This document shows positions 17,578 to 26,572 of a DNA stretch of 64,000 nucleotides, in pieces. The position numbers and the translations under genes were made by a program. Below the pieces are notes generated by a model. That model did no database searches, was not told the DNA's origin, and was given only the letters and a program-made list of their open reading frames with translations. The stretch is taken from contig CP070675.1 in NCBI GenBank assembly GCA_020352215.1, positions 4,083,718 to 4,147,717 of the forward strand, read 5' to 3'. Within the stretch, counting starts at the first letter, position 1. Every line of letters begins with the position of its first letter. This DNA is from Phycisphaerales bacterium (GTDB lineage: Bacteria; Planctomycetota; Phycisphaerae; Sedimentisphaerales; Anaerobacaceae).

Positions 17578-17683
17578 GGTCTTTCGCATCCTCCAAGATG
17601 TTTATCTATCGGCTGGTGTGTTCGCAATCACCAGACTTTCACGGGAGTTCAGGTACACGGTATCATCATAGCCGGGACGAGCA

Positions 17684-17712
17684 TTGTTTCATAGTCCAAA
17701 GGACAATAGAAT
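17684..17712 (+). promoter_or_regulatory. Promoter upstream of nagA with a palindromic spacer
   Basis: TTGTTT at 17684-17689, 17-base spacer, TAGAAT at 17707-17712. The spacer contains the perfect palindrome GTCC-AAA-GGAC (17694-17704), a possible operator between the divergent kinase and nagA genes. Confidence 0.5.
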
Positions 17713-17792
17713 GGAATCGCAGTGCCCTTAAACCGTACGAGTGTAGAACAGACAGCAGTTGCCTGGCCAAAGGGGCAGAAGAGAGCCGCGCG

Positions 17793-18776
17793 ATGAAGGT
17801 ACCAGGATTGGTTGACCTACAAGTCAACGGCTACAAAGGTGTGGACTTTTCCAGCTTGGACTTGACCGAGGCCGATTTCGCCCGGGCGTGTCGGCAGTTA
17901 CTCGAGGCCGGAACGACAGCATTCTTGCCCACAATGATAACCAGTCCCGTCGAGACCTACGAGCACAACCTGGCTATCATGGCCGATGTTCTCGCGCGGG
18001 GGGAGTTCCAGGGCCGGCTGCTGGGCATCCATCTGGAAGGCCCTTTTATCTCGGCACAAGAAGGCGCACGAGGAGCGCACAACGCAGAGTACGTGAGAGA
18101 ACCTGATGTGGGCTTGCTGGAGGAGCTAATCGACTGGGCGGAAAACAGGATAAGACTGATTACTGTGGCAGCCGACGTGAAGGGAGCCGATCACTTGGCG
18201 AGCTGCGCGACCAGCAAAGGCATCGCAGTATCGCTGGGCCACCAAATGGCGACCGAGCAGGACCTGGAGCGGCTTGTACAGGCGGGGGCCGTTTCACTCA
18301 CACATTTGGGCAATGGAATTCCTGCGATGCTGTCACGGCACCGGAACCCGGTTTGGGCCGGTCTGGCTAATGACGACCTTTTGGCGATGATAATAGCCGA
18401 CGGCCACCACTTGCCAGCCTCGATGTTGAAGACAATCATCAGAACGAAAGGCCCGCAGCGATGCGTAGTTGTCAGCGATTCGGCGCCTTTGGCAGGCTTC
18501 AAGCCCGGCAGCTACGAGACGATGGGCCACAAGGTCGTACTGGAGGAGGATGGGCGACTGCATGATCCCGTGACAGGATATTTCGTAGGCTCATCGGCTA
18601 CGATTCTCGAGTGCATGAATCACCTTGCACCGCTGGATCTGGCAAGCCCGACTGAGCTCATAGCTATGGGTTTCTACAACCCGCTGAGGCTGATCGGTCT
18701 TGGTGCTGCAGATGTGGCACCGGTCAGGGACATCAGCTTTGACCGGAAGCGTAACCGTTTCTACCTACTCCAGTGA
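17793..18776 (+). CDS. nagA: N-acetylglucosamine-6-phosphate deacetylase (short form)
   Basis: Removes acetate from GlcNAc-6-phosphate, giving the substrate for NagB. 327 residues from the ATG at 17793 (MKVPGLVDLQVNGYKG). The start lacks the small N-terminal beta-sandwich of typical NagA (about 380 residues); the 65 upstream codons in frame do not resemble it. Key residues are in place: HLEGPFIS with the metal-binding Glu, SLGHQM and LTHLGNGI with the metal His residues, and VVSDSAPLAG with the catalytic Asp. The last 12 bases overlap the 3' end of the convergent esterase gene. Confidence 0.88.
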   Translation: MKVPGLVDLQVNGYKGVDFSSLDLTEADFARACRQLLEAGTTAFLPTMITSPVETYEHNLAIMADVLARGEFQGRLLGIHLEGPFISAQEGARGAHNAEYVREPDVGLLEELIDWAENRIRLITVAADVKGADHLASCATSKGIAVSLGHQMATEQDLERLVQAGAVSLTHLGNGIPAMLSRHRNPVWAGLANDDLLAMIIADGHHLPASMLKTIIRTKGPQRCVVVSDSAPLAGFKPGSYETMGHKVVLEEDGRLHDPVTGYFVGSSATILECMNHLAPLDLASPTELIAMGFYNPLRLIGLGAADVAPVRDISFDRKRNRFYLLQ

Positions 18777-21700
18777 GATGATCTGGCACTGACCGGGGGA
18801 TTCTGGGATTTCAAGCCTACTGTCGCCTATGCCGATCCCGACCGGCCCCGCTGCCGAGCCAAAATCCGTCCGGCGGAGAAGGACACGGTCCGCCAGCCGC
18901 AGTCCGGAGATGACGGTCCGAGGCTGCCTGGGAACAGTGAAGCTGATCGGCGAGCCCTCAGAAAGGAACCGGCCATACTGCTGTGCTTCGGAGTACACCT
19001 GATGAACCAGTGGGATCTCCTTGGCTGCTTGGGTTTGCGGGGACCACAGGAAAAATGTGTCCGTGCCCCTTAGAAGCATGTGCCACAGTAGTTCCTTGTA
19101 GTTAGCTGCGCTGAACTGTTTGGCTGGCGTTGTGGAACCCGAAGATCCAACCGTGTGCCAGTGCACAAAGCTGATAATCGGTATGTCCGCGGGTGTGTTC
19201 TCTCCTGCGTTGCTCGCGACCCGTAGCATATTGTAGAACCACCTGTAGTCTGTGTCGGCATAGTCATACCAGTCGAATATGCGCTGCCACGGATATGCCA
19301 CGGGCATGGCAAACGTGTAGCCGGTCTCCGGAAACTCATGATACCACTTTCGGTATTCTGCGCGCTGATCGACCTGGCAGGGCTGACCGTCAACGTAGTA
19401 CTCGTAGTAATCATACCAGTAACGGTAGCCGTTGTGCGGATAGACCCCGTAGTTACCCACCAATACCTTGGGAAAATTCTCCTTCAACGGCTCCGCGTAT
19501 GTCTGGCGTTGCATCTGAGACCTAAGTGTGCGAAGTGACTTTTGGAACTCGCTGAAATCTTCTATGTTCTCTATGCTTTCGCGGCAACGACGACATCGCT
19601 TTGATGCCGTATGCGCCTTGTTGAATTCGATGGGGCCATCAATCTCCCAGTCTGCAAAGACAAAACCAACGTCCAGATCCGCTTTCTTGAATGCCCCGGC
19701 AAAATAGTCCACTTGCTCTTTGACGGAAGGCACACGGAAATCGAGCGCAAAAGGGCAGCCCATCTTGTTCTTGCCAAATGAATCGTCCCAGAAAGGCTTG
19801 CCATCCTCGTCGATATGGGCCGTTCGCTCATCACCGTTGAAGAAGGAGTAGAGACAGCCGGTGGCGTTGATATTGATGCGTAAACCGAGGCGTTTCTGTG
19901 CTTCTGCAATTGTCAGAGACCGAGCCAGGCTCTTCTCTCGGTCACGCGGATCCCATGAAGCAATGAGCCCGACGCCGCGTTCATCCAGCTTCTTGACGAG
20001 CTCAGTCGCACTTTCTTCATCGAGTTGCCCCGGATCTATTGCCTGCCAAAGGTAAAGCGGCAGCCGCTCGCCTCTGTCAAATTGTAACGGCTCGGTTGAA
20101 TCGAGGACAATCTGTATGTGAGCGGGCCATTTCGATGCCGGTGCCTTGGCCTTTGCCGAGGGGGCGTGCTGTGGAGCCGAAGTTGTGGCGGGCCCTTCAG
20201 GCCGGAGTTGCGCGGTATCGACATCTTGGGCGTCAGTGCTCTGTCCAGCTTGGACCAACTCACCCATGGAGTTCGTCGGTTGTTCCACTGTCAATTTGTC
20301 GCCGAGGACTCCCGCCAGATTGGGCAGGTCATACGTTCTAAGCGCTCCATGCACAACGTTGAGCAACTGGCGGGTAGACGTACCCGATCGTATGACGTCG
20401 GACCAGCAAATTAGTGTCCGCACCAGCTTTACAGAGCCGAACAAATCCGGCTCAAGCGCAGCGGCGTGAAGAGCCGGCACTCCGACATTACCGATGGCGA
20501 TGAGGTCGACACTCTCAGCCCGCTGAGCCAGCCACCGAGCACAGACCAGCACATCCTCGGTTCGCATCCCGACGTATGAGCGTCCGAGCAGGTACGCCGT
20601 ATAGACGTCTTTCCAGTCTGCCCCGAAGGGGGCGTTTAGCGATGCATCTCTGCGGCCCACGCGCTGTGTCTCGCCCGTACCTCGCAGATCCACCGCCAGG
20701 ACCGACAAACCCTCTTTCACCGACTTCTCGATGGTTCCGCCCGGCGCGGCGTCCACAGACTTGCCTTCTTCATGAACATACAGAACGGCGTGTTCGGATT
20801 GGGCCCGGTCAGGGACAAACATCAGAGCCGGCAGGTAGATGTTGTCTTCCGGCTGGATGATGATCTTCTTGATCCGATAGCGGTCTCGGTTGGTGACTCC
20901 GACCTCGCGCACTTCAGGCTGCGGCAGTTCCGTCAGTTTTCGGATGCTGGCTGTCTCGCGCACTTTTTGCAGCAATGATTCCGTATCTGCCGTCTCCCAC
21001 AGCCTCTTGCGTCGCTCAGCCAGCTCACTCCCGTAGTCCCTGTTAAGATCATAGGTTGACCGAGCGCCCTCAAGCAACATTGCCTGGCCGTCCGGCGTGC
21101 ACTGCATCTCCTCCTCACTGAGCATCTTGATCTCCGGCTCGGTGATAGGCTTGTCCTTACCCAACAACCACCGCATCATCCAGCGGGTGGTGGCCTCGCG
21201 CAGCGGCTGGTGATAGCCATGCTCGCCGTCGTGCTCGATGAGGTCTATACGCTCTGCAAATCTCAGGCGACTGTAGATACGTTTTGCATAGCGAAGTGAC
21301 GCCCAGGTGCCGCTGATGTCAAAGAAGTCTTGTGTTGCCGCACAAATCAATGTTGGCTTCGGCGCACGCATTACCATGTAATCAGCATGATCCATTCCAA
21401 ATCTCAGCTGGCCGAAGATGTTTTGTTCGGCGTCCTGTGGCCCGATCGTCGAAAGCAGAGCATCCAAGCTCGTGAGGTAACACGCCGGCGCCGCAGCAAC
21501 GATACGGTCATCCAGCGCCATCAGATACGAGGTTTGTGTCCCGCCCCCGCTCAGACCTGCACAGCCGATCCGTTTTGGGTTGATCTCTGGGCGTGACAGC
21601 AGATAATCAATAGCTCGCATTCCATCCCAGATCTCGAACCGGGCAGTGTTCCGGCCGAGAAGAATACTGCCGACCCCTATCATTGTGTGCGCCCTCGTGC

Positions 21701-22280
21701 CCCACAGCCTCGGCCATTCAGACATCAGCTGGCCTCGCTCGCCCTGCTCGATTGGGTCAAAGACCAGAGCTGCCATGCCGTTAAGGGCAAGCAGCGCAGC
21801 CACCTTTTGGTAGCCCTCACCCGCCTTGGCATTGAACGAATGGCCAACCGGCTCCAGGACCCCCGGATATGGAGGGCTGAACCGGTCCGAGTCCGGCAGG
21901 AATAGCGCCGCCGTCACAAAATGCTTCGGTTGGCTCTCAAAAATGACCTTTTCAACGCGGTAGCCATCGCGGTAGACCACACCGGTTACCCGTGCATTTA
22001 GTGGTGTCCGCTGAGGCAGGCCTCCTATTGCCTCGATAAACTCCTTGCGAAGGCGCTTCTGGTACTGGGCTATTTGCTCCGGCGTCTTTAGTTGCTCGTA
22101 CTCGCGTCGCCAGCTCTCGATACTCAGACTCATCTGACCCGATAGGTAGTGCTTCATCATGTCGGCCGGACTGACGCCGTCGGCTGCCTCCGGCAGAACG
22201 TTGAGGTTCTCACTCTGTGAAGCCAAAGCGCCATGACCCAGCAAGAGGCACGTGAGAACAACCAATCTTCGGCGAAACAT
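18765..22280 (-). CDS. Secreted multidomain protein: two alpha/beta-hydrolase units and a TIM-barrel-like C-terminus
   Basis: 1171 residues. ATG at 22280 chosen for GGAGGG six bases upstream; it leads directly into a signal peptide (FRRRLVVLTCLLLGHG). Unit 1 (about 80-390) is an acetylxylan-esterase-like alpha/beta hydrolase: CAGLSGGGTQ nucleophile Ser, TQDFFDISG Asp, HDGEHGYHQPL His. Unit 2 (about 480-680) has the fold (AVDLRGTGETQ) but reads AIGNVGVPAL where the nucleophile should be, so it is probably inactive. After a Pro/Ala-rich linker, residues about 740-1171 form a glycosidase-like barrel with FADWEIDGP and a KRCRRC cysteine cluster. It follows the next esterase on the same strand and likely acts on acylated polysaccharide. 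Confidence 0.8.
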   Translation of the reverse strand: MFRRRLVVLTCLLLGHGALASQSENLNVLPEAADGVSPADMMKHYLSGQMSLSIESWRREYEQLKTPEQIAQYQKRLRKEFIEAIGGLPQRTPLNARVTGVVYRDGYRVEKVIFESQPKHFVTAALFLPDSDRFSPPYPGVLEPVGHSFNAKAGEGYQKVAALLALNGMAALVFDPIEQGERGQLMSEWPRLWGTRAHTMIGVGSILLGRNTARFEIWDGMRAIDYLLSRPEINPKRIGCAGLSGGGTQTSYLMALDDRIVAAAPACYLTSLDALLSTIGPQDAEQNIFGQLRFGMDHADYMVMRAPKPTLICAATQDFFDISGTWASLRYAKRIYSRLRFAERIDLIEHDGEHGYHQPLREATTRWMMRWLLGKDKPITEPEIKMLSEEEMQCTPDGQAMLLEGARSTYDLNRDYGSELAERRKRLWETADTESLLQKVRETASIRKLTELPQPEVREVGVTNRDRYRIKKIIIQPEDNIYLPALMFVPDRAQSEHAVLYVHEEGKSVDAAPGGTIEKSVKEGLSVLAVDLRGTGETQRVGRRDASLNAPFGADWKDVYTAYLLGRSYVGMRTEDVLVCARWLAQRAESVDLIAIGNVGVPALHAAALEPDLFGSVKLVRTLICWSDVIRSGTSTRQLLNVVHGALRTYDLPNLAGVLGDKLTVEQPTNSMGELVQAGQSTDAQDVDTAQLRPEGPATTSAPQHAPSAKAKAPASKWPAHIQIVLDSTEPLQFDRGERLPLYLWQAIDPGQLDEESATELVKKLDERGVGLIASWDPRDREKSLARSLTIAEAQKRLGLRININATGCLYSFFNGDERTAHIDEDGKPFWDDSFGKNKMGCPFALDFRVPSVKEQVDYFAGAFKKADLDVGFVFADWEIDGPIEFNKAHTASKRCRRCRESIENIEDFSEFQKSLRTLRSQMQRQTYAEPLKENFPKVLVGNYGVYPHNGYRYWYDYYEYYVDGQPCQVDQRAEYRKWYHEFPETGYTFAMPVAYPWQRIFDWYDYADTDYRWFYNMLRVASNAGENTPADIPIISFVHWHTVGSSGSTTPAKQFSAANYKELLWHMLLRGTDTFFLWSPQTQAAKEIPLVHQVYSEAQQYGRFLSEGSPISFTVPRQPRTVISGLRLADRVLLRRTDFGSAAGPVGIGIGDSRLEIPESPGQCQIISLE

Positions 22281-22299
22281 ATTTGCCCTCCATACTCGG

Positions 22300-24408
22300 C
22301 TAATTGGTTGATTGGCCAATTACCACCTGAAACTGTTTCTTGGGCCAACCCAGTCTTTCCACCACTGCCTTGGGGAACTCCCATGCGGGCTCGTCCGTCT
22401 GATAGATTCTTACTCGGCTGCGCTCGGCCGCCATTGTAACCGCCTGAGGCATGTCCAAGTATCGCATCACATTCAATAGAATCGGGCGCTCGCGATGTGA
22501 TCGGGGCAGATGCCTCAAGTTGAGTCTGGCAATGTCCGGCTCGAACAGTGAGGCATAAAGCGCGATCCCGGCCATTTGACCCCGCCCATCCAACTCAAGC
22601 GGCGCATCGGTGAGAGAATCGATAGATCGCAGCGTCTGAATTGCCCGGCGGACATCCCACACCCGCATCCCGTCAAGAGTCTGTCCGACCAGCATGAAGC
22701 GCCTGCGAACGTGGGTCCGTTTGCGTTCGTCGCTGTCCCATGGGGTCGGCCCGATGCCGCGTGGGGCGACGTATGCCAGTACGATCTCAGAGTCCTTCAC
22801 GATCCGTTCGTGTCTCTCGAACGCACTTTCGTTTGGATCGGGCAGTGACGTGCCGCCGAGTTGGTCGGCGAACTTCACGCGCATCGCCGCCAGCCACTGG
22901 CCCCATCCATCCTCGTCAAGCACGTTGAGAACGACCTTCTCAGCCTGCGCGCAATCAGCCCTATGAACCAGATACAGCCGCAAACGGACATGTGGTTGAC
23001 TCGTGAAATCGAACGCGCTCAAACGAATCCCATCGGTCGCGACGGACGAGACTTGCTGAACCTCCAGCGGCCCTGCATCGGCCTGGCTCGGCCAGCCGCG
23101 AAATGACTTGTTCCGCAGCGCTCTGAGCCAGCGGCGCTTCTGCCTTGCCCATTCGTCGCCTGACTGTGGCACCGCCGGCGGCTGTGCCATTTGTACGAAA
23201 GACTCCTGTATTCGCGTGTTTATCTGATCGTCGGGCAACTTGTTGAAGACCTTGAGTTGCTCCGCCTCAAAGAAAGGCACAGCGGTTTTGTTGATCAGCG
23301 AGTTGTCGTCTTTGAGGAATCGGTTGAACCATACAAAGGCATGGATGCGAAGCTCCTGTGTGTCCTTGTGGGGGCCCTCCGTTATTTGAAGGCCAAGGTT
23401 CTTCTCGGCGTCATATAGCTTGTAGATCTGTCGGACCTTCTGGTGCAATCGGACGACACCATCTAAAGGGAAGATATTGTCCTTGTCCGAGTTAGAGATC
23501 AGAAGGGGACGCGGAGCGACAAGGGCCGCCAGGAGTGGATAGTCCCAGCGGTAGGTGTTGACGAAATACATACAGTCACAGTGCCCTTCGACGCAGCCGT
23601 TTACGACGTGGTTCTGAAGGTCGGTTATGCCGGCGACGGGTACTGCCGCCTTGATTCGGTCGTCGAGGGCGGCTATCCACCAACTGTATATGCCTCCGCC
23701 GGACCGGCCGGTGACACCGATGCGCTCGCCGTCAACTTCACTTCGCGTTTGCAGATAATCGAGCGCGCGTATGCAGTTCCACGCCTCTACCGCCGAAGGC
23801 GTGTAGCCCCGGCTGTTCCACCACCACATTTTGTATCGGTATGTGCCGTGATGTATGCCTTCGATTTCGCCTAACTGAAGCGAATCGATGACCAAACACA
23901 CGTAGCCATGTCGCGCAAACCATGCCGCATGATGCTGGTAGCGGACCTTATTGCCGTAGCTGATGTTGTCTTTCTTGACCGGCCCGTGGCCACAGACGTA
24001 GAGAATCGCCGGTGCGGGCTTGTCGAGCTCTCTGGGGATGTAGAGGTTAGCCGTTACGTATAGACCGGGTCTGGACTGATAGTGGATGTTCTCGACAGTA
24101 AACTCGTCGTGGTCAGTTTTTCCGGTAACGACAGCCTTCAGATCGGTATCTGGCGGCAGCGGGTCGAGGCCGAGCATCTCGAGCAACTGCCTTCGATAAA
24201 CCTCCCGTTTTTGGCGCCAGTCCCCCAACGTCGTGACGTCGGCGAGGCAGCTGTCTCGCAGCTTTGCAGTCTCGGCGCGGAAGTAGTCGGCAAGCATTCT
24301 ATCGCCACGGCTGCTCTTGCTCGCGGCAGGTTCTGCCCACAGACAGGTCGCGCCAAGAATGAGCGACCCCAACAACACCATACGGAACTTGTGTTTCGAA
24401 CTTTCCAT
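22300..24408 (-). CDS. Secreted acetyl-xylan-esterase-like alpha/beta hydrolase
   Basis: 702 residues with signal peptide (MVLLGSLILGATCLWAEP). The hydrolase domain (about 60-380) resembles the CE7/CE15-like alpha/beta hydrolases of Planctomycetota: oxyanion strand ILYVCGHGPVKKD, nucleophile GVTGRSGGGIYS, Asp in ISNSDKDNIFP and His in TEGPHKDTQELR. The C-terminal 300 residues (FNRFLKDD onward) look like a second, degraded hydrolase fold (VAPRGIGPTPW) with no clear active Ser. GAGG precedes the ATG. Ends 19 bases before the next gene's ATG, so the two secreted esterases are co-transcribed, probably with the three genes upstream. Confidence 0.82.
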   Translation of the reverse strand: MESSKHKFRMVLLGSLILGATCLWAEPAASKSSRGDRMLADYFRAETAKLRDSCLADVTTLGDWRQKREVYRRQLLEMLGLDPLPPDTDLKAVVTGKTDHDEFTVENIHYQSRPGLYVTANLYIPRELDKPAPAILYVCGHGPVKKDNISYGNKVRYQHHAAWFARHGYVCLVIDSLQLGEIEGIHHGTYRYKMWWWNSRGYTPSAVEAWNCIRALDYLQTRSEVDGERIGVTGRSGGGIYSWWIAALDDRIKAAVPVAGITDLQNHVVNGCVEGHCDCMYFVNTYRWDYPLLAALVAPRPLLISNSDKDNIFPLDGVVRLHQKVRQIYKLYDAEKNLGLQITEGPHKDTQELRIHAFVWFNRFLKDDNSLINKTAVPFFEAEQLKVFNKLPDDQINTRIQESFVQMAQPPAVPQSGDEWARQKRRWLRALRNKSFRGWPSQADAGPLEVQQVSSVATDGIRLSAFDFTSQPHVRLRLYLVHRADCAQAEKVVLNVLDEDGWGQWLAAMRVKFADQLGGTSLPDPNESAFERHERIVKDSEIVLAYVAPRGIGPTPWDSDERKRTHVRRRFMLVGQTLDGMRVWDVRRAIQTLRSIDSLTDAPLELDGRGQMAGIALYASLFEPDIARLNLRHLPRSHRERPILLNVMRYLDMPQAVTMAAERSRVRIYQTDEPAWEFPKAVVERLGWPKKQFQVVIGQSTN

Positions 24409-24455
24409 ACGTACCTCGCTACAAGCTTTAGAGTGGGACGTGCCCCACCGGATTC

Positions 24456-25517
24456 CTACAGCCAGTTGTGTAGATTCTCTTTTACGAAATCGTCATCGGT
24501 AAGCCAAGGATAATCGCGAACTACGCGGTCGATCTTTTGGGTCTGATCGGCTGATAGCTTCTCGGCCGGATCGAGTGAGAAGACGCCACGGACCAGGCCC
24601 TGGCCGGCCAGGACATAGCCTACGCCGGGGATACATCCCACGAAGCGGTTGTCGGCATCGAAGATGGCCTTGTTGGCCAGCGTCAGTTGGGCGGCGAGTG
24701 TTAGCAGATCGGGCGGGATCTTCAGATTGCGCGTGCGAATTTCCTTGATTCGTTGGAGATACTCGACGGCGCGTTTTGTCCAGCAGGCCCACTGGCCGAG
24801 CAGCCCGCCGACGATCTGGACGGCTACGGTCCGGCCGGCGATAGTGAATTCGTGCCGGGTGAGCAGATCCAGAATTATGTTATCGTCGTTGCCCGTGTAC
24901 AGTGCGATGTCACTGGATCTACCGGACCTGGCAACGGCTTGCAGCACATCGAGAGTGTGGTATCTGTTGAACGGTGCAATTTTGATGGCGACTACACCGG
25001 GTATCTCGACGAACTTGACCCAGAAGTCGGCGGGCAGGACCATGTGGCTTATCGCTTCCTGCAGGTAGAATCCCATGATCGGTATGACTTCTGAGACTTG
25101 CCTTGTGTGTTCGATCAGGCTGCCAGTTGGCTTGCCTCTCAGCGCAGTGAGCGAGAGCAGTCCAATATGGTAGCCAAGGTCTTGTGCTATCTCCGCCTCT
25201 TTGACGGCCTTGTCGGTATCGCCGACGATCCCGGCAATTAGAATGGGCGTGGCGCAATTGCCGGACTCGGTGAACTGCTGCGCCGTCTCGGCGGCCAATT
25301 GCAGCACGAGCCGGTACAGGCCGACTTTCTCTTCATGTATCGCAAACTGTGTTGTGTGGACACCCACGGCCAGCCCACCTGCACCGGCGGCCAAGTAATA
25401 GCGAGTTAAAGCCGCTTGGTGGCGCTCGTCGATATTTTTCTCTGCTGTCAAAGCCAACGGATGTGCTGGGATAACACAGCCTGAACGCAGTCTATTGCTG
25501 AGATGTGGGTCGAGCAT
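24456..25517 (-). CDS. DapA-superfamily lyase/synthase-like protein
   Basis: 353 residues, longer than the usual 290-300 of dihydrodipicolinate synthase relatives. The Schiff-base Lys is probably K179 in VAIKIAPFNRYHT, and a candidate catalytic Tyr is Y151 in MGFYLQEA. The substrate loop GxxGE/T-T of true aldolases reads AGAGGLAVGVHTTQF. The family name is secure from fold text; the reaction is not. It is next to an NAD-dependent dehydrogenase/epimerase (gap of 11 bases) and an Nramp-fold transporter. A second DapA-type gene lies at 30217 in the opposite arm. Confidence 0.78.
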   Translation of the reverse strand: MLDPHLSNRLRSGCVIPAHPLALTAEKNIDERHQAALTRYYLAAGAGGLAVGVHTTQFAIHEEKVGLYRLVLQLAAETAQQFTESGNCATPILIAGIVGDTDKAVKEAEIAQDLGYHIGLLSLTALRGKPTGSLIEHTRQVSEVIPIMGFYLQEAISHMVLPADFWVKFVEIPGVVAIKIAPFNRYHTLDVLQAVARSGRSSDIALYTGNDDNIILDLLTRHEFTIAGRTVAVQIVGGLLGQWACWTKRAVEYLQRIKEIRTRNLKIPPDLLTLAAQLTLANKAIFDADNRFVGCIPGVGYVLAGQGLVRGVFSLDPAEKLSADQTQKIDRVVRDYPWLTDDDFVKENLHNWL

Positions 25518-25528
25518 TGCAGTCCTGC

Positions 25529-26536
25529 TTAGAACTTGCCGTCACGTATGTCGTATTTAGTGGGTTTGTTCAGCACGCCCTTGCCGGATGCTACCCAGTC
25601 GACAATCAGAGAGACCATTTGCTCCAAGGAGGTCTGAGGGTAGCCGAATTTGGCGAAGCAGTAAGATGCATCTGAAAGCAGCGCCGTGGCAGCCTCCTCT
25701 GACACGAATCTGGGTTTCCGCTTGAGCTTGTCACCTATCAGACCGGCCAGCTGTCGAATCGGAACAGTCTCAGGTCCGGTCACATTAAGAATAGCCGGTG
25801 GGGATTGTGCCAAAGTGATTGACCGGATGATATAGTCATTCGCGTCCCTTTGCCAGATCAGGTTGACCGACCCCATGGTCAAGTCGATTGGCTTATCATT
25901 CAGTATCTTGAGAGTCAGATCAACGATGATCCCATAGCGCGGCTCATTGGCGTAGTTGAGCCTGACCAGCGTGACCGGTGTGCCGTTGACTTGTGAGAAG
26001 TACTGGAACATGCGTTCTCTTCCGAGACACGACTGAGCATATTCGCCGATTGGGTCGGGTGTTGTTTCCTCCGATGCGCCGCCGCTGGCGGCATCGACAA
26101 GGGGATAAACATTTCCGGTCGAAAACGCGACGATGCGAGCGTTCTTGTACCATCGTGCGACAAGAGCCGGCATGAAGCTGTTCAGGGCCCACGTTAGAGG
26201 TTGATTGCCAGTTGCGCCGAACTTCATTCCGGCCAGATAGAACACGTTGTCCGCTGAGGGCAGTTGTCCGTAGCGCGAGTCATCAAGCAGATCCATCTCG
26301 ACGGCGGCGACCCCTGCCTGTTCAATCCTCGCTTTGACCGCCTTGTTGCTGAATCGCGAGACGGCATAGATGTCCTTGTTGGGCGAAGCCTTTCTAAGCA
26401 TCATTGCCAGCGTGGGGCCCATCTTGCCGCCGGCACCTAAGACAACGATGCTTCCAGTCAAGGCCGAGACGGCTTCTTTCGTCGCGACAGTTGGCTCGCT
26501 AAGGACATCTTCCAAATTGTGTTCAGCAATTTCCAC
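25529..26536 (-). CDS. NAD(P)-dependent epimerase/dehydratase-like (extended SDR) protein
   Basis: 335 residues. Rossmann glycine motif LGAGGKMGPTLAMML at about residue 32, AVSRFSNKAVKARIE (cofactor region), and NVFYLAGMKFGATGN after strand 4. The Tyr-x-x-x-Lys site is not clear (GEYAQSCLGRERM sits at that place, so Lys is replaced by Gly/Arg). Probably GTG start at 26536. The gene sits between the transporter and the DapA-like gene on the minus strand, so a redox or epimerase step in sugar-acid conversion is likely; substrate not known. Confidence 0.75.
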   Translation of the reverse strand: MEIAEHNLEDVLSEPTVATKEAVSALTGSIVVLGAGGKMGPTLAMMLRKASPNKDIYAVSRFSNKAVKARIEQAGVAAVEMDLLDDSRYGQLPSADNVFYLAGMKFGATGNQPLTWALNSFMPALVARWYKNARIVAFSTGNVYPLVDAASGGASEETTPDPIGEYAQSCLGRERMFQYFSQVNGTPVTLVRLNYANEPRYGIIVDLTLKILNDKPIDLTMGSVNLIWQRDANDYIIRSITLAQSPPAILNVTGPETVPIRQLAGLIGDKLKRKPRFVSEEAATALLSDASYCFAKFGYPQTSLEQMVSLIVDWVASGKGVLNKPTKYDIRDGKF

Positions 26537-26572
26537 TCGTTAGGTTCCAATTTTTCAATCTATCCGGGTGTA

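Noticed and set aside
22281-22319. 13-residue N-terminal extension of the large esterase, overlapping the previous gene
   Set aside because: The ATG at 22280 has GGAGGG and leads straight into a signal peptide, so the overlap is not real.
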